DNA from: JAXDMU01 sp963762435
Lineage (GTDB): Bacteria > Pseudomonadota > Alphaproteobacteria > ATCC43930 > CGMCC-115725
Direction: 5' to 3'
NCBI GenBank assembly: GCA_963762435.1
Contig: CAVXLN010000034.1
Location: 1-64,000 of the forward strand
DNA: 64,000 bases
Below, one piece after another: positions 51,432-60,827 of the stretch. The position numbers were made by a program, and so were the translations under genes. The notes under the pieces were generated by a model, which was not told the DNA's origin, did no database searches, and saw nothing but the letters and a program-made list of their open reading frames with translations. The first letter of the stretch is position 1, and the number at the start of each line of letters is the position of its first letter.

Positions 51432-51902
51432 ATGAACCTCGTTTACCGGCTCGGCAATCGGCTCGCCTATCGCCTGATCCTCATCTACGCCTTCTTTGTC
51501 CGCCCGAAGCATGAGGGGGCGCTCGTCGCCGTCTGGCACCAGGGCCGCGTGCTGCTGGTGAAAGCGTCCTACCGCAAAGGATGGAGCCTGCCGGGCGGGG
51601 GGATCGATCGCGGCGAGGCGCCGGTCGACGCGGCCGTGCGCGAGGCGCGCGAGGAGATCGGGCTGACACTCGATCCGGCCCAGCTCAGGCTGGTGCAGGA
51701 AACGACCATGCTGCACGCCTATCTCTGGGACCATGCCCGCATCTTCGCGGTCGAGCTCGATGAGGTGCCGAGCCTCACGATCGATCAGCGCGAGATCGTC
51801 GAGGCGGTGTTCCATACGCCGGAGGAGGCGCTCAAGCGTCGCATGCCGCCCTTCGTGCGGCTCTATCTCTCATCGGCCCTTGCCGCGCCGGTGTCGAGGT
51901 AG
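51432..51902 (+). CDS. Nudix hydrolase
   Basis: The 156-residue protein carries a complete Nudix box, GGGIDRGEAPVDAAVREAREEIGL read in two parts: GIDRGEAPVDAAV then REAREEIGL, matching G-x5-E-x7-R-E-U-x-E-E-x-G-U. It starts with a hydrophobic helix (LVYRLGNRLAYRLILIYAFF), so it may be membrane-associated. Nudix enzymes hydrolyse nucleoside diphosphates linked to other moieties; the substrate cannot be told. It precedes the metC-like gene by 30 bases. Confidence 0.9.
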   Translation: MNLVYRLGNRLAYRLILIYAFFVRPKHEGALVAVWHQGRVLLVKASYRKGWSLPGGGIDRGEAPVDAAVREAREEIGLTLDPAQLRLVQETTMLHAYLWDHARIFAVELDEVPSLTIDQREIVEAVFHTPEEALKRRMPPFVRLYLSSALAAPVSR

Positions 51903-51932
51903 CACGGTTCGGCGATATCGAAAGACGAGGGA

Positions 51933-53090
51933 ATGATGAGCGACAAGACCAAGCTGCATGCCGCCACACTGGCCGCCCAGGGGATGGGCGGCGTCGATCC
52001 GATCACCCGCTCGATCATCCCGGCCCTTTATCCCTCGACCACCTATGTGCGCGATCCGGACAATCAATATAGCAGCGGCCGTATCTATGCCCGTGCCGAC
52101 AACCCGACCTTCGAGACGGCGGAGGCGGTGCTGACGGCACTCGAAGGGGCGGCCGCAAGCATGAGCTTCGCGTCCGGCATGGCGGCGGCGACCGCGGTGT
52201 TCATGAGCTTGGCACCCGGCGACCATGTCGTGGCGCCGACGGTGATGTATTGGGCGCTCCGGCGCTGGCTCAAGAATTATGCCGCCGGCTGGGGTCTCGA
52301 GATCGAGTTCGTCGATACGTCGGATCTCACGGCCTTGGCCGGCGCCGTGGTCAAGGGCCGCACCAAGCTCGTCTGGGTCGAGACGCCGGGCAATCCGACC
52401 TGGGCCATGACCGACCTTGCCGCCGCGGCCGAGATCGCCCATCGCGCCGGTGCCAGGCTGGCGGTCGACAGCACGGTGCCGACGCCGATCCTGACCCGCC
52501 CGATCGAGCATGGCGCCGATATCGTCATGCATTCGGCGACCAAGTATCTCAACGGCCACAGCGATGTCGTGGCCGGCATGCTGGCCACCGCGAAGCTCGA
52601 CGAGCATTGGGAGCGGATCAAGGGCGTGCGCAGCGGCACCGGCGGCATCCTCGGCACCTTCGAGGCCTGGCTGCTCCAGCGCGGCATGCGCACGCTGCCG
52701 ATCCGGGTGGAGCGGGCGTGCCATTCGGCCTTGCGCGTCGCCGAGTATTTCGCCGGCCATCGCCATGTCGAAGCAGTGCTCTATCCGGGCCTGCCGGAAT
52801 TTCCAGGCCATGACATCGCGAAGAAGCAGATGAAGGGCGGGTTCGGCGGCATGCTCTCCATCCGTGCGCGCGGCGGCGAAGCGGCGGCGATCGCGACGGC
52901 GGCTCATGTCGAGGTCTGGAAGCGCGCCACATCCCTGGGGGGTGTCGAAAGCCTGATCGAGCATCGCCGCTCGGTCGAGGATGCGGAAAGCCCCTGCCCG
53001 CCCGATCTTCTGCGCCTCTCGGTCGGGCTCGAGCACCCGGACGATCTCATCGCCGATCTCGAGCAGGCGCTGGGGCGGGCGCATAATTAG
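51933..53090 (+). CDS. metC: Cystathionine beta-lyase-like PLP enzyme
   Basis: The 385-residue protein is a Cys/Met-metabolism PLP enzyme. It has SIIPALYPSTTYVRDPDN, YARADNPTFETAEAVLTALE, SFASGMAAATAVFMSL (phosphate-binding), VWVETPGNPTWAMTDL and the Schiff-base Lys204 in MHSATKYLNGHSDVVAG. Cystathionine beta-lyase cleaves cystathionine to homocysteine, pyruvate and ammonia. The family also contains gamma-synthases and gamma-lyases, and the exact reaction is not fixed by these motifs. A good ribosome-binding site (GAGGGA) precedes the ATG. Confidence 0.85.
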   Translation: MMSDKTKLHAATLAAQGMGGVDPITRSIIPALYPSTTYVRDPDNQYSSGRIYARADNPTFETAEAVLTALEGAAASMSFASGMAAATAVFMSLAPGDHVVAPTVMYWALRRWLKNYAAGWGLEIEFVDTSDLTALAGAVVKGRTKLVWVETPGNPTWAMTDLAAAAEIAHRAGARLAVDSTVPTPILTRPIEHGADIVMHSATKYLNGHSDVVAGMLATAKLDEHWERIKGVRSGTGGILGTFEAWLLQRGMRTLPIRVERACHSALRVAEYFAGHRHVEAVLYPGLPEFPGHDIAKKQMKGGFGGMLSIRARGGEAAAIATAAHVEVWKRATSLGGVESLIEHRRSVEDAESPCPPDLLRLSVGLEHPDDLIADLEQALGRAHN

Positions 53091-53143
53091 CCGGAGCGCC
53101 TGCGGATAGATTGTCTTAACTTTTAGACGTTAATCTTCTGGTC

Positions 53144-54019
53144 ATGACCACGCGCCCTCCTGCTGCTGCCGCTCCCGTCGATCCGACGATTGTCGCCGAT
53201 ATTCGCCGGGCCAGCCGCTCCGCCAATGTCGATTTCGGCTACATGATGGCTCAGGCGGCGCAGGAATCGAGCTTCCAGCCCGACGCCAAGGCGTCGACCA
53301 GCTCGGCTACGGGCCTCTTTCAATTCATCGACAGCACCTGGCTTAACTCGGTCAAGCAATATGGCGCCAAATACGGGCTCGGCGGTCTGGCGCAGCAGAT
53401 CACGACCGATGGCGATGGCCGGCCGCATGTCGACGATCCGATGGTGAGGAAAGAGATCCTGGAGCTCAGGAAGGATCCCAAGGTCTCGTCCGAGATCGCG
53501 GCCGAATTCGCGCATGCCAACAAGACCGAGGTCGAGAAGGCGCTCGGCCATCCGGCCAGCTCGACCGATCTCTATCTCGCTCATTTCCTCGGTGCTCAGG
53601 GTGCGACCGATTTCGTCAAGCATGTGGCATCCGGCGGCAACGCCAAGGCGGCGGACATCCTGCCGGATGCCGCGGCGGCGAACCGGTCGGTCTTTTATGA
53701 CAGCAATGGCGACGCCAAGACGGTGGCGCAGATCTATCGCAGCTTTTCCGACAAGATCGAGCGGCAAATCAGCCAATATGCCAGCGCCACCGGTGCCGAT
53801 ACCGATGTCTCGGCCGAAACGGTGGCGCTGCATGATGCGGCCGATCTCGGCACCGATGCGAGCGCTCCTTCCTCCCCGTCCTCCTTGGGCGCGCTCAACA
53901 TCTTCATGCTGGCGGCCCTCAAGCTGATCAGCGACGGCCCCTCCTCGGAGGCCGCGCCCAATGCCCAGACGGCACCGGCGCCGGATAGTCGCCACCGCTC
54001 GACGGACACGAATGTGTGA
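53144..54019 (+). CDS. Lytic transglycosylase (SLT-like) domain protein
   Basis: The 291-residue protein has an SLT goose-lysozyme-like fold: FGYMMAQAAQESSFQPDAKA (catalytic Glu in the ES pair) and SSATGLFQFIDSTWLNSVKQ, then ASSTDLYLAHFLGAQGATDF. A coiled and disordered C-terminal half ends in a low-complexity tail. Such enzymes cleave peptidoglycan between MurNAc and GlcNAc. No signal peptide is visible at the N-terminus (MTTRPPAAAAPVDPTIVADI), so export would need another route, as for flagellar or secretion-linked muramidases. Confidence 0.85.
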   Translation: MTTRPPAAAAPVDPTIVADIRRASRSANVDFGYMMAQAAQESSFQPDAKASTSSATGLFQFIDSTWLNSVKQYGAKYGLGGLAQQITTDGDGRPHVDDPMVRKEILELRKDPKVSSEIAAEFAHANKTEVEKALGHPASSTDLYLAHFLGAQGATDFVKHVASGGNAKAADILPDAAAANRSVFYDSNGDAKTVAQIYRSFSDKIERQISQYASATGADTDVSAETVALHDAADLGTDASAPSSPSSLGALNIFMLAALKLISDGPSSEAAPNAQTAPAPDSRHRSTDTNV

Positions 54020-54098
54020 AGCGACGTTACAACTAAAGCTCGTTAGTCTCCGCGGCTGATTTCCTGGGCGCCGATGCGCCCGAGCCTCGGAGGATCTG

Positions 54099-54692
54099 AT
54101 GAAACGCGTCGCCCTTTCGCTGGCGGTCCTGTGCGCTGCCCTTCCCGCCTTCGCCCAGACCCCGCCCATGCAGCATGTCCGCGGCACGGTGAAGTCGCTC
54201 GACGGCGACAAGCTGACCGTTACCACGCGCGACGGCAAGGCCGTCACCGTCACCCTGGCCGCCGATTTCAAGGTCGTGGGCGTGGTCAAGGCCGACCCCA
54301 GCGCGATCAAGACGGGTACCTTCATCGGCACGGCCGAGGTCGATACCGGTGTGGGCAAGGGCCGCTCGCTCGAGGTTGTGGTTTTTCCGGAAGCCGGCCG
54401 CGGCACGGGCGAAGGCCATTATGATTGGGATCTGCAGCCCAATTCGAAGATGACCAACGGCACGGTCGGCACCATCGCCGACGGCAGCAGCGGCCGCGAG
54501 CTCGAAGTGACCTACAAGGACGGCACGCGCCACATCACCGTGCCGGCCGATGTGCCGATCGTGACCTTTGCCGCCGCCGACAAGGCTGATCTGACGCCCG
54601 GCGCGCATGTGCTGTTCAATGCGCCCAAGGCGGAGGGCGATGCAGTGCCGCGCGTCGTGGTCGGCAAGGACGGGCTGACCCCACCGATGTAA
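54099..54692 (+). CDS. Exported beta-rich protein, DUF5666-like
   Basis: The 197-residue protein has a signal peptide (ALSLAVLCAALPAFAQ) and then two similar beta modules. The first is HVRGTVKSLDGDKLTVTTRD with VTVTLAADFKVVGV, and the second TVGTIADGSSGRELEVTYKD with HITVPADVPIVTFA. This repeat is typical of DUF5666-like periplasmic proteins, probably OB-type barrels. A strong ribosome-binding site (GGAGGATCTG) precedes the ATG. The role is unknown. Confidence 0.7.
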   Translation: MKRVALSLAVLCAALPAFAQTPPMQHVRGTVKSLDGDKLTVTTRDGKAVTVTLAADFKVVGVVKADPSAIKTGTFIGTAEVDTGVGKGRSLEVVVFPEAGRGTGEGHYDWDLQPNSKMTNGTVGTIADGSSGRELEVTYKDGTRHITVPADVPIVTFAAADKADLTPGAHVLFNAPKAEGDAVPRVVVGKDGLTPPM

Positions 54693-54700
54693 TTGAACGT

Positions 54701-54734
54701 CTCAGGGCCCGCCGTCACGCGGCCGGGCCCTGAG
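54701..54734. terminator. Bidirectional terminator-like hairpin between convergent genes
   Basis: An 11-bp perfect stem, CTCAGGGCCCG with CGGGCCCTGAG (54,701-54,711 and 54,724-54,734), lies 9 bases after the plus-strand gene and overlaps the last codons of the minus-strand gene. No clear T-run follows on the plus strand (TTCCTCTT). Confidence 0.65.
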
Positions 54735-55202
54735 TTCCTCTTCGAAAAGATCGAGCATGAATTGCTGCTCGTTCCGGGCCAGCAGGCGGCCGACCACGAT
54801 GAGCAGGATGCCGAAGCCCAGCATGGCGGGTGGGATCAGCAGGCCCGGCCCGGCCGTCTGGAAGGACGTTCCCGCCTCGATTGCCTGGATGAGGATCGGG
54901 GCAGTGATCGCGGCCAGAAGCGCGCACCAGAGCGCCATGAAGATCAGCACGAAGGGATGCGCGCCGAAGCGGCACCGAAAGAGTGTCCGATTGCCCTCAG
55001 GCATCAGCTCGGCCTTGAGCTGGGTCTGGAACGAGTTGCGATAGGGAATGCGCTTGCGCACGCGGAGGATCGTTCCCTCGAAGCGCCCAACCAGCGGCTT
55101 CCGTCCCGGATCGCTCCAGCGCCACTGATCCTCGATCAGCGGCTTCAGCCGTTCGAGACATTGCTCGAGCGGCAGGGGCGACAGCAGCTCGATCTCTGCC
55201 AT
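54702..55202 (-). CDS. Two-helix membrane protein of unknown function
   Basis: The 166-residue protein has a cytoplasmic N-terminal part (MAEIELLSPLPLEQCLERLK, GRFEGTILRVRKRIPYRNSF). Two membrane helices follow (FVLIFMALWCALLAAITAPI and GLLIPPAMLGFGILLIVVGR), then a charged tail. It resembles small Rhodospirillales proteins built as a lipid-transfer-like domain plus a hairpin, without an assigned role. It follows the protease-like lipoprotein gene by 22 bases on the same strand. Confidence 0.7.
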   Translation of the reverse strand: MAEIELLSPLPLEQCLERLKPLIEDQWRWSDPGRKPLVGRFEGTILRVRKRIPYRNSFQTQLKAELMPEGNRTLFRCRFGAHPFVLIFMALWCALLAAITAPILIQAIEAGTSFQTAGPGLLIPPAMLGFGILLIVVGRLLARNEQQFMLDLFEEELRARPRDGGP

Positions 55203-55224
55203 GCCGCCCCTGCCCGCCCGGATG

Positions 55225-56526
55225 TTATTCGTCGCTCAGCTGGGCACCGAGGTTGAGCGTGCGGAACACGGTGCCGATAGAGGTCCAGCTGCCGTCGGCC
55301 TGCAGCACGCCGATGACATTGCCGGCCGTGTCGACGACCGGCCCACCGACCGAGGCGCCCGGGATCTTGACCTGATCCTTGCCGCCGGCCGCCCTGGTGC
55401 TGGCGACCGTACCGGCAACCACGCCATTGGCGCCCAACCCATAGACCTTGTCGCCGACGGCAACCCGGCGCGGATGGAGCGGCAATGCCAACGGCAGGGC
55501 GGCCTCGACCTTGAGCAGCGCCAGATCGCGCTCGGTATCCTTGCGCAGCACGCGCGCTTCCGCACTCTTGCCTGGCGCCGGCGCAATCACGACGGAGACG
55601 GCATCGCCGAGGCTGGAGGCGGTGGTCAGGATATAGCCCTCGCCCAGCACGAAACCGGCCCCGCCGGCCCCACCCGGCACGGAGAATGTCACGAGCGCCC
55701 CACGCGTCGCGGTCTGGTCGATCACCGCATTGTCCGGCCGGGCCGAGCGCACGGGGATCAGGATCGGATCGAGCGTCGCCGGCCGTCCGACCAGCCCGGC
55801 AGTGCCCGGGATCGGCGCCAGGCCGCCCGGCGGCACGATGCCGGCGACGGCGGCCTGCTGCGGTGTCGGGATCGGCGTCACGATCTTGCCGAAGGTCAGA
55901 TATTGCTGGATCGTCACGGTCTGCAGCAGCTGGCGCGTCGCATCCGTGACCGCGTCGAACACGCCGGTATCGATCTTCTCATTGGGGTCGGAGGACCGCG
56001 CGGTGCCAGAGGTGTTGGTCTCGTACACCGTCTGCCCGCCCTTCACCGCGACGAGCTTCCAGGAGATCGCCACCTGGGCATCGATGTCGGCCGGCCCGTC
56101 ATTGAAGAAATTATTGATGCAGAGATCGGCATGCGCGGTCGGCACGACGGCGGTAAGGTAGTAGTCGGCACCGGTCGCGGCCGAAGCACTCGCGGGGGCA
56201 CCCGGCAAAACGGTCAGCTTCGAGGCCGTCAGCGTCTTGCGGATCTGATCGGCCACGGCCGAGGTTGACGGGAAGTCGGTGTTCATGATGCTGCGCACGC
56301 GCACCCAGCAATCGTAATTGCGGTAATAGGTGCCGATGCCGCGCCGGTCGGGCAGCTGGATCTGGACCGGGCCGACCGCGATCTTGCCGGTCGGGACCGA
56401 GAAATTGACGGGTGCCGATGGCGCGATCGGCGGCTCCTTGGGCGGGTCGCCGCAGGCGGCGAGGCCGAGGAGACCCAGAATCGCCGTCATTTTCAATGCG
56501 CGCATCGGAACAAACTCGCTGGTCAT
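55225..56526 (-). CDS. Lipoprotein with a trypsin-like fold that has lost catalytic residues
   Basis: The ATG at 56,526 follows a GAGGAG site. A lipobox (ILGLLGLAACGD) makes it a lipoprotein of 433 residues. The N-terminal 200 residues resemble periplasmic DUF-type lipoproteins (RRGIGTYYRNYDCWVRVRSI). The C-terminal part has the trypsin/DegP fold: GGAGFVLGEGYILTTASSLG, RDLALLKVEAALPLALPL and KIPGASVGGPVVDTAGNVIG. The usual TAAH becomes TTASS (His lost) and the GNSGGP becomes ASVGGP (Ser lost), while the Asp in DLALLK is kept. It is probably a binding pseudo-protease. Confidence 0.75.
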   Translation of the reverse strand: MTSEFVPMRALKMTAILGLLGLAACGDPPKEPPIAPSAPVNFSVPTGKIAVGPVQIQLPDRRGIGTYYRNYDCWVRVRSIMNTDFPSTSAVADQIRKTLTASKLTVLPGAPASASAATGADYYLTAVVPTAHADLCINNFFNDGPADIDAQVAISWKLVAVKGGQTVYETNTSGTARSSDPNEKIDTGVFDAVTDATRQLLQTVTIQQYLTFGKIVTPIPTPQQAAVAGIVPPGGLAPIPGTAGLVGRPATLDPILIPVRSARPDNAVIDQTATRGALVTFSVPGGAGGAGFVLGEGYILTTASSLGDAVSVVIAPAPGKSAEARVLRKDTERDLALLKVEAALPLALPLHPRRVAVGDKVYGLGANGVVAGTVASTRAAGGKDQVKIPGASVGGPVVDTAGNVIGVLQADGSWTSIGTVFRTLNLGAQLSDE

Positions 56527-56582
56527 GGGAACATGCTCCTCGGACGCTATGCGCCAGTGGGTTTCAAGCGTCAAGCTGGGTT

Positions 56583-58271
56583 TCAGCCCTTACGAGCGGC
56601 AAGTGCCGCGTTGCGGATCTCGGTCAGGCTCTGGCGCGGCGTGATCGCCTCGGGATCGAGCCTGAGCTCGATGAGCGCCGCCTTGCCGGCCCGGCGCGCA
56701 CGCTCGAAAGCGGGTGCGAATTCCGCCGTCGCGGTCACGGTCTCGCCATGGAGCCCGAAGGACCGCGCATAAGCGGCGAAATCGGGGTTGAAGAGTTCCG
56801 TACCGGAGACGCGAGCGGGGTAGCGGCGCTCCTGATGCATGCGAATCGTGCCGTACATGCCGTTATTGACGACGAGGAAGATCGGCTTGGCGCCATATTG
56901 CATGGCTGTGGCGAGCTCGCTCGCATTCATCATGAAGCAGCCATCGCCATTGACCGAGACGACTTGCCGGTCGGGATGAAGGATTGCCGCAGCGACACCG
57001 GCCGGCACTCCGTAGCCCATTGCACCGCTGGTCGGCGCCAGCTGTGTGCGCCAATTGCGGAAGCGGAAGAACCGGTGGATCCAGGTCGCGTAATTGCCCG
57101 CACCATTGGTGACGATGGCATCGTCGGGCAGCGTCTCGCGCAGGTGCCGCACGATCGCGACCATGTCGAGCGGCCCGGGCGGCGGTGCCGATTCCTGGTT
57201 GGCACGGTATTCCTCGTTGGCCTGCCGCGTGCGGGCACGCCAGCGGATCTCGCCGGGCGGCGTCAGCGCCTTGGCGGCGGCCGCGAAATGCTCGAGCCCG
57301 GCATTGATCGCCAGCACCGGCTGGAACACGCGATTGAGCTCCTCCGCCCCCGGATGGATATGGACGAGATCGGGCTTCGTCACCGGCACATCGAGGAGCG
57401 TATAGCCCGAGGTCGTGATCTCGCCGAGGCGCGGGCCGGCCGCGATCAGCAGATCGGCTTCCTGGATGCGTGCCATGAGCTTGGGATTGATGCCGATGCC
57501 GACATCGCCGGCATAGAAGGGCAGCTCGTTCGAGATATAATCCTGGCAGCGGAAGCTGACGCCGACCGGTAGGTCCCAGGAAGTGGCGAAAGCCTCGATG
57601 TCGGCCTTGGCCTTGGCACTCCAAGTGCCGCCGCCGACGATCATGAAAGGCCGCTCGGATTTTTCGAGCCGTGCCTTGAGCTCGGCCATCTGGTCGGCAC
57701 CCGGATGAGCCTGGACCGGGTGATAAGGCCGCGCATCGCCGGTCTCGACGACATCGCGCAGCATATCCTCCGGCAGTGCCAGCACGACCGGGCCGGGGCG
57801 GCCCGAGGTCGCGACCGAGAAGGCGCGCGCCAGAAATTCCGGAATCCGCTCGGCCTGGTCGATCTCGGCGACCCATTTCGCCATCTGGCCGTACATGCGG
57901 CGGTAATCGATCTCCTGGAACGCCTCGCGCTCGCGCATGTCGCGGTCGACCTGGCCGATGAAGAGGATCATCGGCGTCGAATCCTGGAACCCGGTATGGA
58001 GCCCGAGCGAGGCGTGGCAGGCACCCGGACCGCGCGTCACCATGCAGATGCCGGGCTTGCCGGTGAGCTTGCCATAGGCCTCCGCCATATTGGCGGCCCC
58101 GCCCTCGTGCCGGCAGATGATGAAGCGCATTGCATCCTGCGCGTCATAGAGCGCGTCGAGCACGGCGATATAGCTTTCGCCCGGCACGCCGAAAATATGA
58201 TCGACACCATGGATGCGAAGCTGATCGACCAGAATCTCGCCGCCGCTGCGCGCGTGGTTTGCTGCCGCCAT
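56583..58271 (-). CDS. Thiamine diphosphate-dependent enzyme, acetolactate synthase-like
   Basis: The 562-residue protein has the three ThDP-enzyme domains. The Pyr domain has VDHIFGVPGESYIAVLDAL and FIICRHEGGAANMAEAYGKL (catalytic Glu). The middle domain contains GGGTWSAKAKADIEAFATSW. The PP domain has SVNGDGCFMMNASELATAMQ and VVNNGMYGTI (GDG-N cofactor motif). The start ATG at 58,271 gives MAAANHARSGGEILVDQL. It resembles acetolactate synthase large subunits, but no small subunit gene is adjacent. It ends a minus-strand series with the kinase and the second ThDP enzyme. Confidence 0.88.
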   Translation of the reverse strand: MAAANHARSGGEILVDQLRIHGVDHIFGVPGESYIAVLDALYDAQDAMRFIICRHEGGAANMAEAYGKLTGKPGICMVTRGPGACHASLGLHTGFQDSTPMILFIGQVDRDMREREAFQEIDYRRMYGQMAKWVAEIDQAERIPEFLARAFSVATSGRPGPVVLALPEDMLRDVVETGDARPYHPVQAHPGADQMAELKARLEKSERPFMIVGGGTWSAKAKADIEAFATSWDLPVGVSFRCQDYISNELPFYAGDVGIGINPKLMARIQEADLLIAAGPRLGEITTSGYTLLDVPVTKPDLVHIHPGAEELNRVFQPVLAINAGLEHFAAAAKALTPPGEIRWRARTRQANEEYRANQESAPPPGPLDMVAIVRHLRETLPDDAIVTNGAGNYATWIHRFFRFRNWRTQLAPTSGAMGYGVPAGVAAAILHPDRQVVSVNGDGCFMMNASELATAMQYGAKPIFLVVNNGMYGTIRMHQERRYPARVSGTELFNPDFAAYARSFGLHGETVTATAEFAPAFERARRAGKAALIELRLDPEAITPRQSLTEIRNAALAARKG

Positions 58272-58343
58272 GTCTTTCCCTCTCAAGCCGGCGGCAGCAT
58301 GCCCGATGGCGGCGGCGGCGCCAAGCTTGGGCGAAGCCCAGGG

Positions 58344-60647
58344 TCAGGGCCTGATCTTGTCGAGACGCCGGCCGGCATTTGCCTCGCGCGCATCCGCGCC
58401 GGCATCGGCCGTGGGCAGGATCACCGTGAAGCGGCTGCCAGCGCCGCTCTCGCTCGAAAAGACAATTCGGCCACCCATGGCATCGGTCAAGCGTTTGCAA
58501 ATCGACAGGCCGATCCCGGTACCCTCGATCGCCCCCGCTTCGGCCCCCAGGCGGTTGAACGGCTCGAACAGGGCATCGTGCCGATCATGTGCAATGCCGA
58601 TGCCGGTATCCGACACGGTCACGCCGACCGATCCGGCCGCGCTGAAATCGGCGGAGATCTCGACCGATCCGCCCGGCCGATTATACTTGATCGCATTGGA
58701 GCAGAGATTGGTCAGAACTTGCGCCAACCGGTGATGATTCGACAGCAGCCGAGGCGCATCGGATCCCACTCGCGCAATCGACAGGCCGACGGATTTCGAC
58801 CGCGCCATCTGCCCGATGGTGGGCTCGATCTCGTCGAGCACCGTGTCGAGATCGACCGGCTCCAGCTTGATCTGCAACGGCGCCGCATCGAGGCTGGCAA
58901 AGGATAGGAGATCCTGAACCTGCATCAGCAGCAGATTGCCGCTGCGCAGAATATAGCCGACATATTCGGCCTGCGCGGGGTTCAAGGCGCCTTTGAACTC
59001 GCCCTGCAGCATCTCGGCGAAGCCGATGATCGCATTGAGCGGCGTCCGCAGCTCGTGACTCATGCTGGCGAGGAACAGGGATTTGGTTCGATTGGCGCGG
59101 TTCGCCTCGTTCATCGCCGCGACCGCTCTTTCCTCGGCCATCTTGCGCAACGTGATGTCGCGAAAGGTCGCCAGAAAGCCGGTCGGCGCTTCGCCCTCGC
59201 GTTCCCGGAACAGGCGGAATGCCACCTCGCACCAGACATAGTCGCCGTTCTTCCGCCGCATGCGGAAGGTGGCCAGAATGTCGTTCTGCTCTTCGCGCAG
59301 CCGGTCGAGCACCTGGTGCACTTTCCCGACATCGTCCGGATGCATGGAACTGTCGATCGCCAAACCGAGCAGCTCGTCGGTACGATAGCCGAACAGCCGA
59401 TAGCAGGCCGGCGAGACATAGTCCCGGATGCCATCGAGATTGCCGCGCACGATGATGTCCATGCTGTTTTCGGCGAGAAGCCGATAGCGGCCCTCGCTGG
59501 CGCTCAGCTCCGCCGTCCGCTCCGCGACCCGCTGCTCCAGCTGATCCTGGATCGCCTGGCGGTCCCGGTTCTGGCGCGCGAGCTGGGCGGCTGCGGCATC
59601 GACGGCGTTCGCCACATGCTCGAGCTCCCCGATATCGAAATGCCGCGGCGGCATCGGCGCGCCCGTGCCGAGTGCCGATGCGCGGGACGACAAGCGGGCC
59701 GCCTGAGCGGCAATGCGTCCGCCATACCAAAGGGCGCCCAGCAGGCTCAGCCCCAGCAGCAGCGCCCCGCCGCCGCCCAGCAGCAACAGCAACCGGTTGC
59801 GCCGGCCGATCAGGTGGTTTTCCTCGGCACCGACGGCGATGATCCAGTTCGACATCTTGCTATGGACATAGGCGACGCGGGTCCGAACCTGATCGACCTC
59901 GATGATCGAGATCAAACCCTCGTCGACGGACTGGGCATGGTCGAACAGGCCCTGCGGACCGGCATGGCCGACATAGATCTCAGGGTCCTGGGCGCGTGCA
60001 ATGAAGATATTGCGGGTATCGATGATGGCCGCCTGAGCGCCCGGCAACATGCTGACGATGTCCTGGAAGCGGCCCAAGTTGCAGCTGAGCGCCAAGACCG
60101 CCGCCGAACCGTCCTGCATCGTCATGGGCAGATATGTCGAGATGCTCGGCTGATGCGAGACGGCACCGATGAAATAATCCGAGATCTGCGGGTCGCCGGT
60201 CGCGAGCGCGCGCCGGATCGCCGCGGTCCCGTTGGCCGTGGGCAAGGGTTCGCCGTCCGGCGTCGAGCTGCTGAACAGGATTTGTCCCGAGGCGTCGATC
60301 ACGATCACCCGCGCCCAGGGATAATCGGCGGTCAGATCGCGGATCTGCTCGCGAAATGCCGGCCAGTCGCGCCGTTGAAGCGCCGGCGTATGATGGAGCG
60401 TCTTGACGATCGCGCGATGAATACCGAGCTCGCGGTCGACGGCTTCCGTCAGTGCGCTCGCCTGCGATTCGAGCTGCTCGCGCTGATCGGCTTCCTCGCT
60501 TTCGAGCGTGCGATAGATCAGCACGCTCGAGAACAGGATGATCGGAAGCACGGCCACGAGAACGAGAATCAGCAGCCGAGTGCTGATCGGCTTTGCGCCC
60601 GATGTACCGAGCCCCCTCGCCGCGGGCTCCCGTCCGCGCGTTTCCAC
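58344..60647 (-). CDS. Sensor histidine kinase with periplasmic Cache and cytoplasmic PAS domains
   Basis: The 767-residue kinase has two membrane helices (about residues 24-44 and 284-310) around a double-Cache-like sensor (WARVIVIDASGQILFSSSTP, SISTYLPMTMQDGSAAVLAL). A HAMP-like linker and coiled coil follow, then a PAS domain with PAC (MDIIVRGNLDGIRDYVSPAC, FRMRRKNGDYVWCEVAFRLF). The core has FLASMSHELRTPLNAIIGF, LTNLCSNAIKYNRPGG, VSDTGIGIAHDRH and GTGIGLSICKRLTDAMGG. It sits between two ThDP-enzyme genes. Cache sensors usually bind small organic molecules. Confidence 0.92.
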   Translation of the reverse strand: METRGREPAARGLGTSGAKPISTRLLILVLVAVLPIILFSSVLIYRTLESEEADQREQLESQASALTEAVDRELGIHRAIVKTLHHTPALQRRDWPAFREQIRDLTADYPWARVIVIDASGQILFSSSTPDGEPLPTANGTAAIRRALATGDPQISDYFIGAVSHQPSISTYLPMTMQDGSAAVLALSCNLGRFQDIVSMLPGAQAAIIDTRNIFIARAQDPEIYVGHAGPQGLFDHAQSVDEGLISIIEVDQVRTRVAYVHSKMSNWIIAVGAEENHLIGRRNRLLLLLGGGGALLLGLSLLGALWYGGRIAAQAARLSSRASALGTGAPMPPRHFDIGELEHVANAVDAAAAQLARQNRDRQAIQDQLEQRVAERTAELSASEGRYRLLAENSMDIIVRGNLDGIRDYVSPACYRLFGYRTDELLGLAIDSSMHPDDVGKVHQVLDRLREEQNDILATFRMRRKNGDYVWCEVAFRLFREREGEAPTGFLATFRDITLRKMAEERAVAAMNEANRANRTKSLFLASMSHELRTPLNAIIGFAEMLQGEFKGALNPAQAEYVGYILRSGNLLLMQVQDLLSFASLDAAPLQIKLEPVDLDTVLDEIEPTIGQMARSKSVGLSIARVGSDAPRLLSNHHRLAQVLTNLCSNAIKYNRPGGSVEISADFSAAGSVGVTVSDTGIGIAHDRHDALFEPFNRLGAEAGAIEGTGIGLSICKRLTDAMGGRIVFSSESGAGSRFTVILPTADAGADAREANAGRRLDKIRP

Positions 60648-60827
60648 AGCTCCACCTTCCGCGAGATCAGGTAACGCTGGTTCTCAATGTTCCAACTAGC
60701 CTAAGAAACCGTTTGAAAGCACCCGACGCGCATATTTTCGCATGGTCGATAAGCCCACAGACCTAATCATATGCCTGTCAGCGCCTTTTGGCGATTCCGC
60801 GCATATTCGGGCGTGTCGGGTGAGCAG

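Noticed and set aside
60680..60692. Two GTTC units close together upstream of the Cache kinase, like a LexA box
   Set aside because: The spacer is 5 bases instead of 7, and the kinase is not an expected SOS gene.
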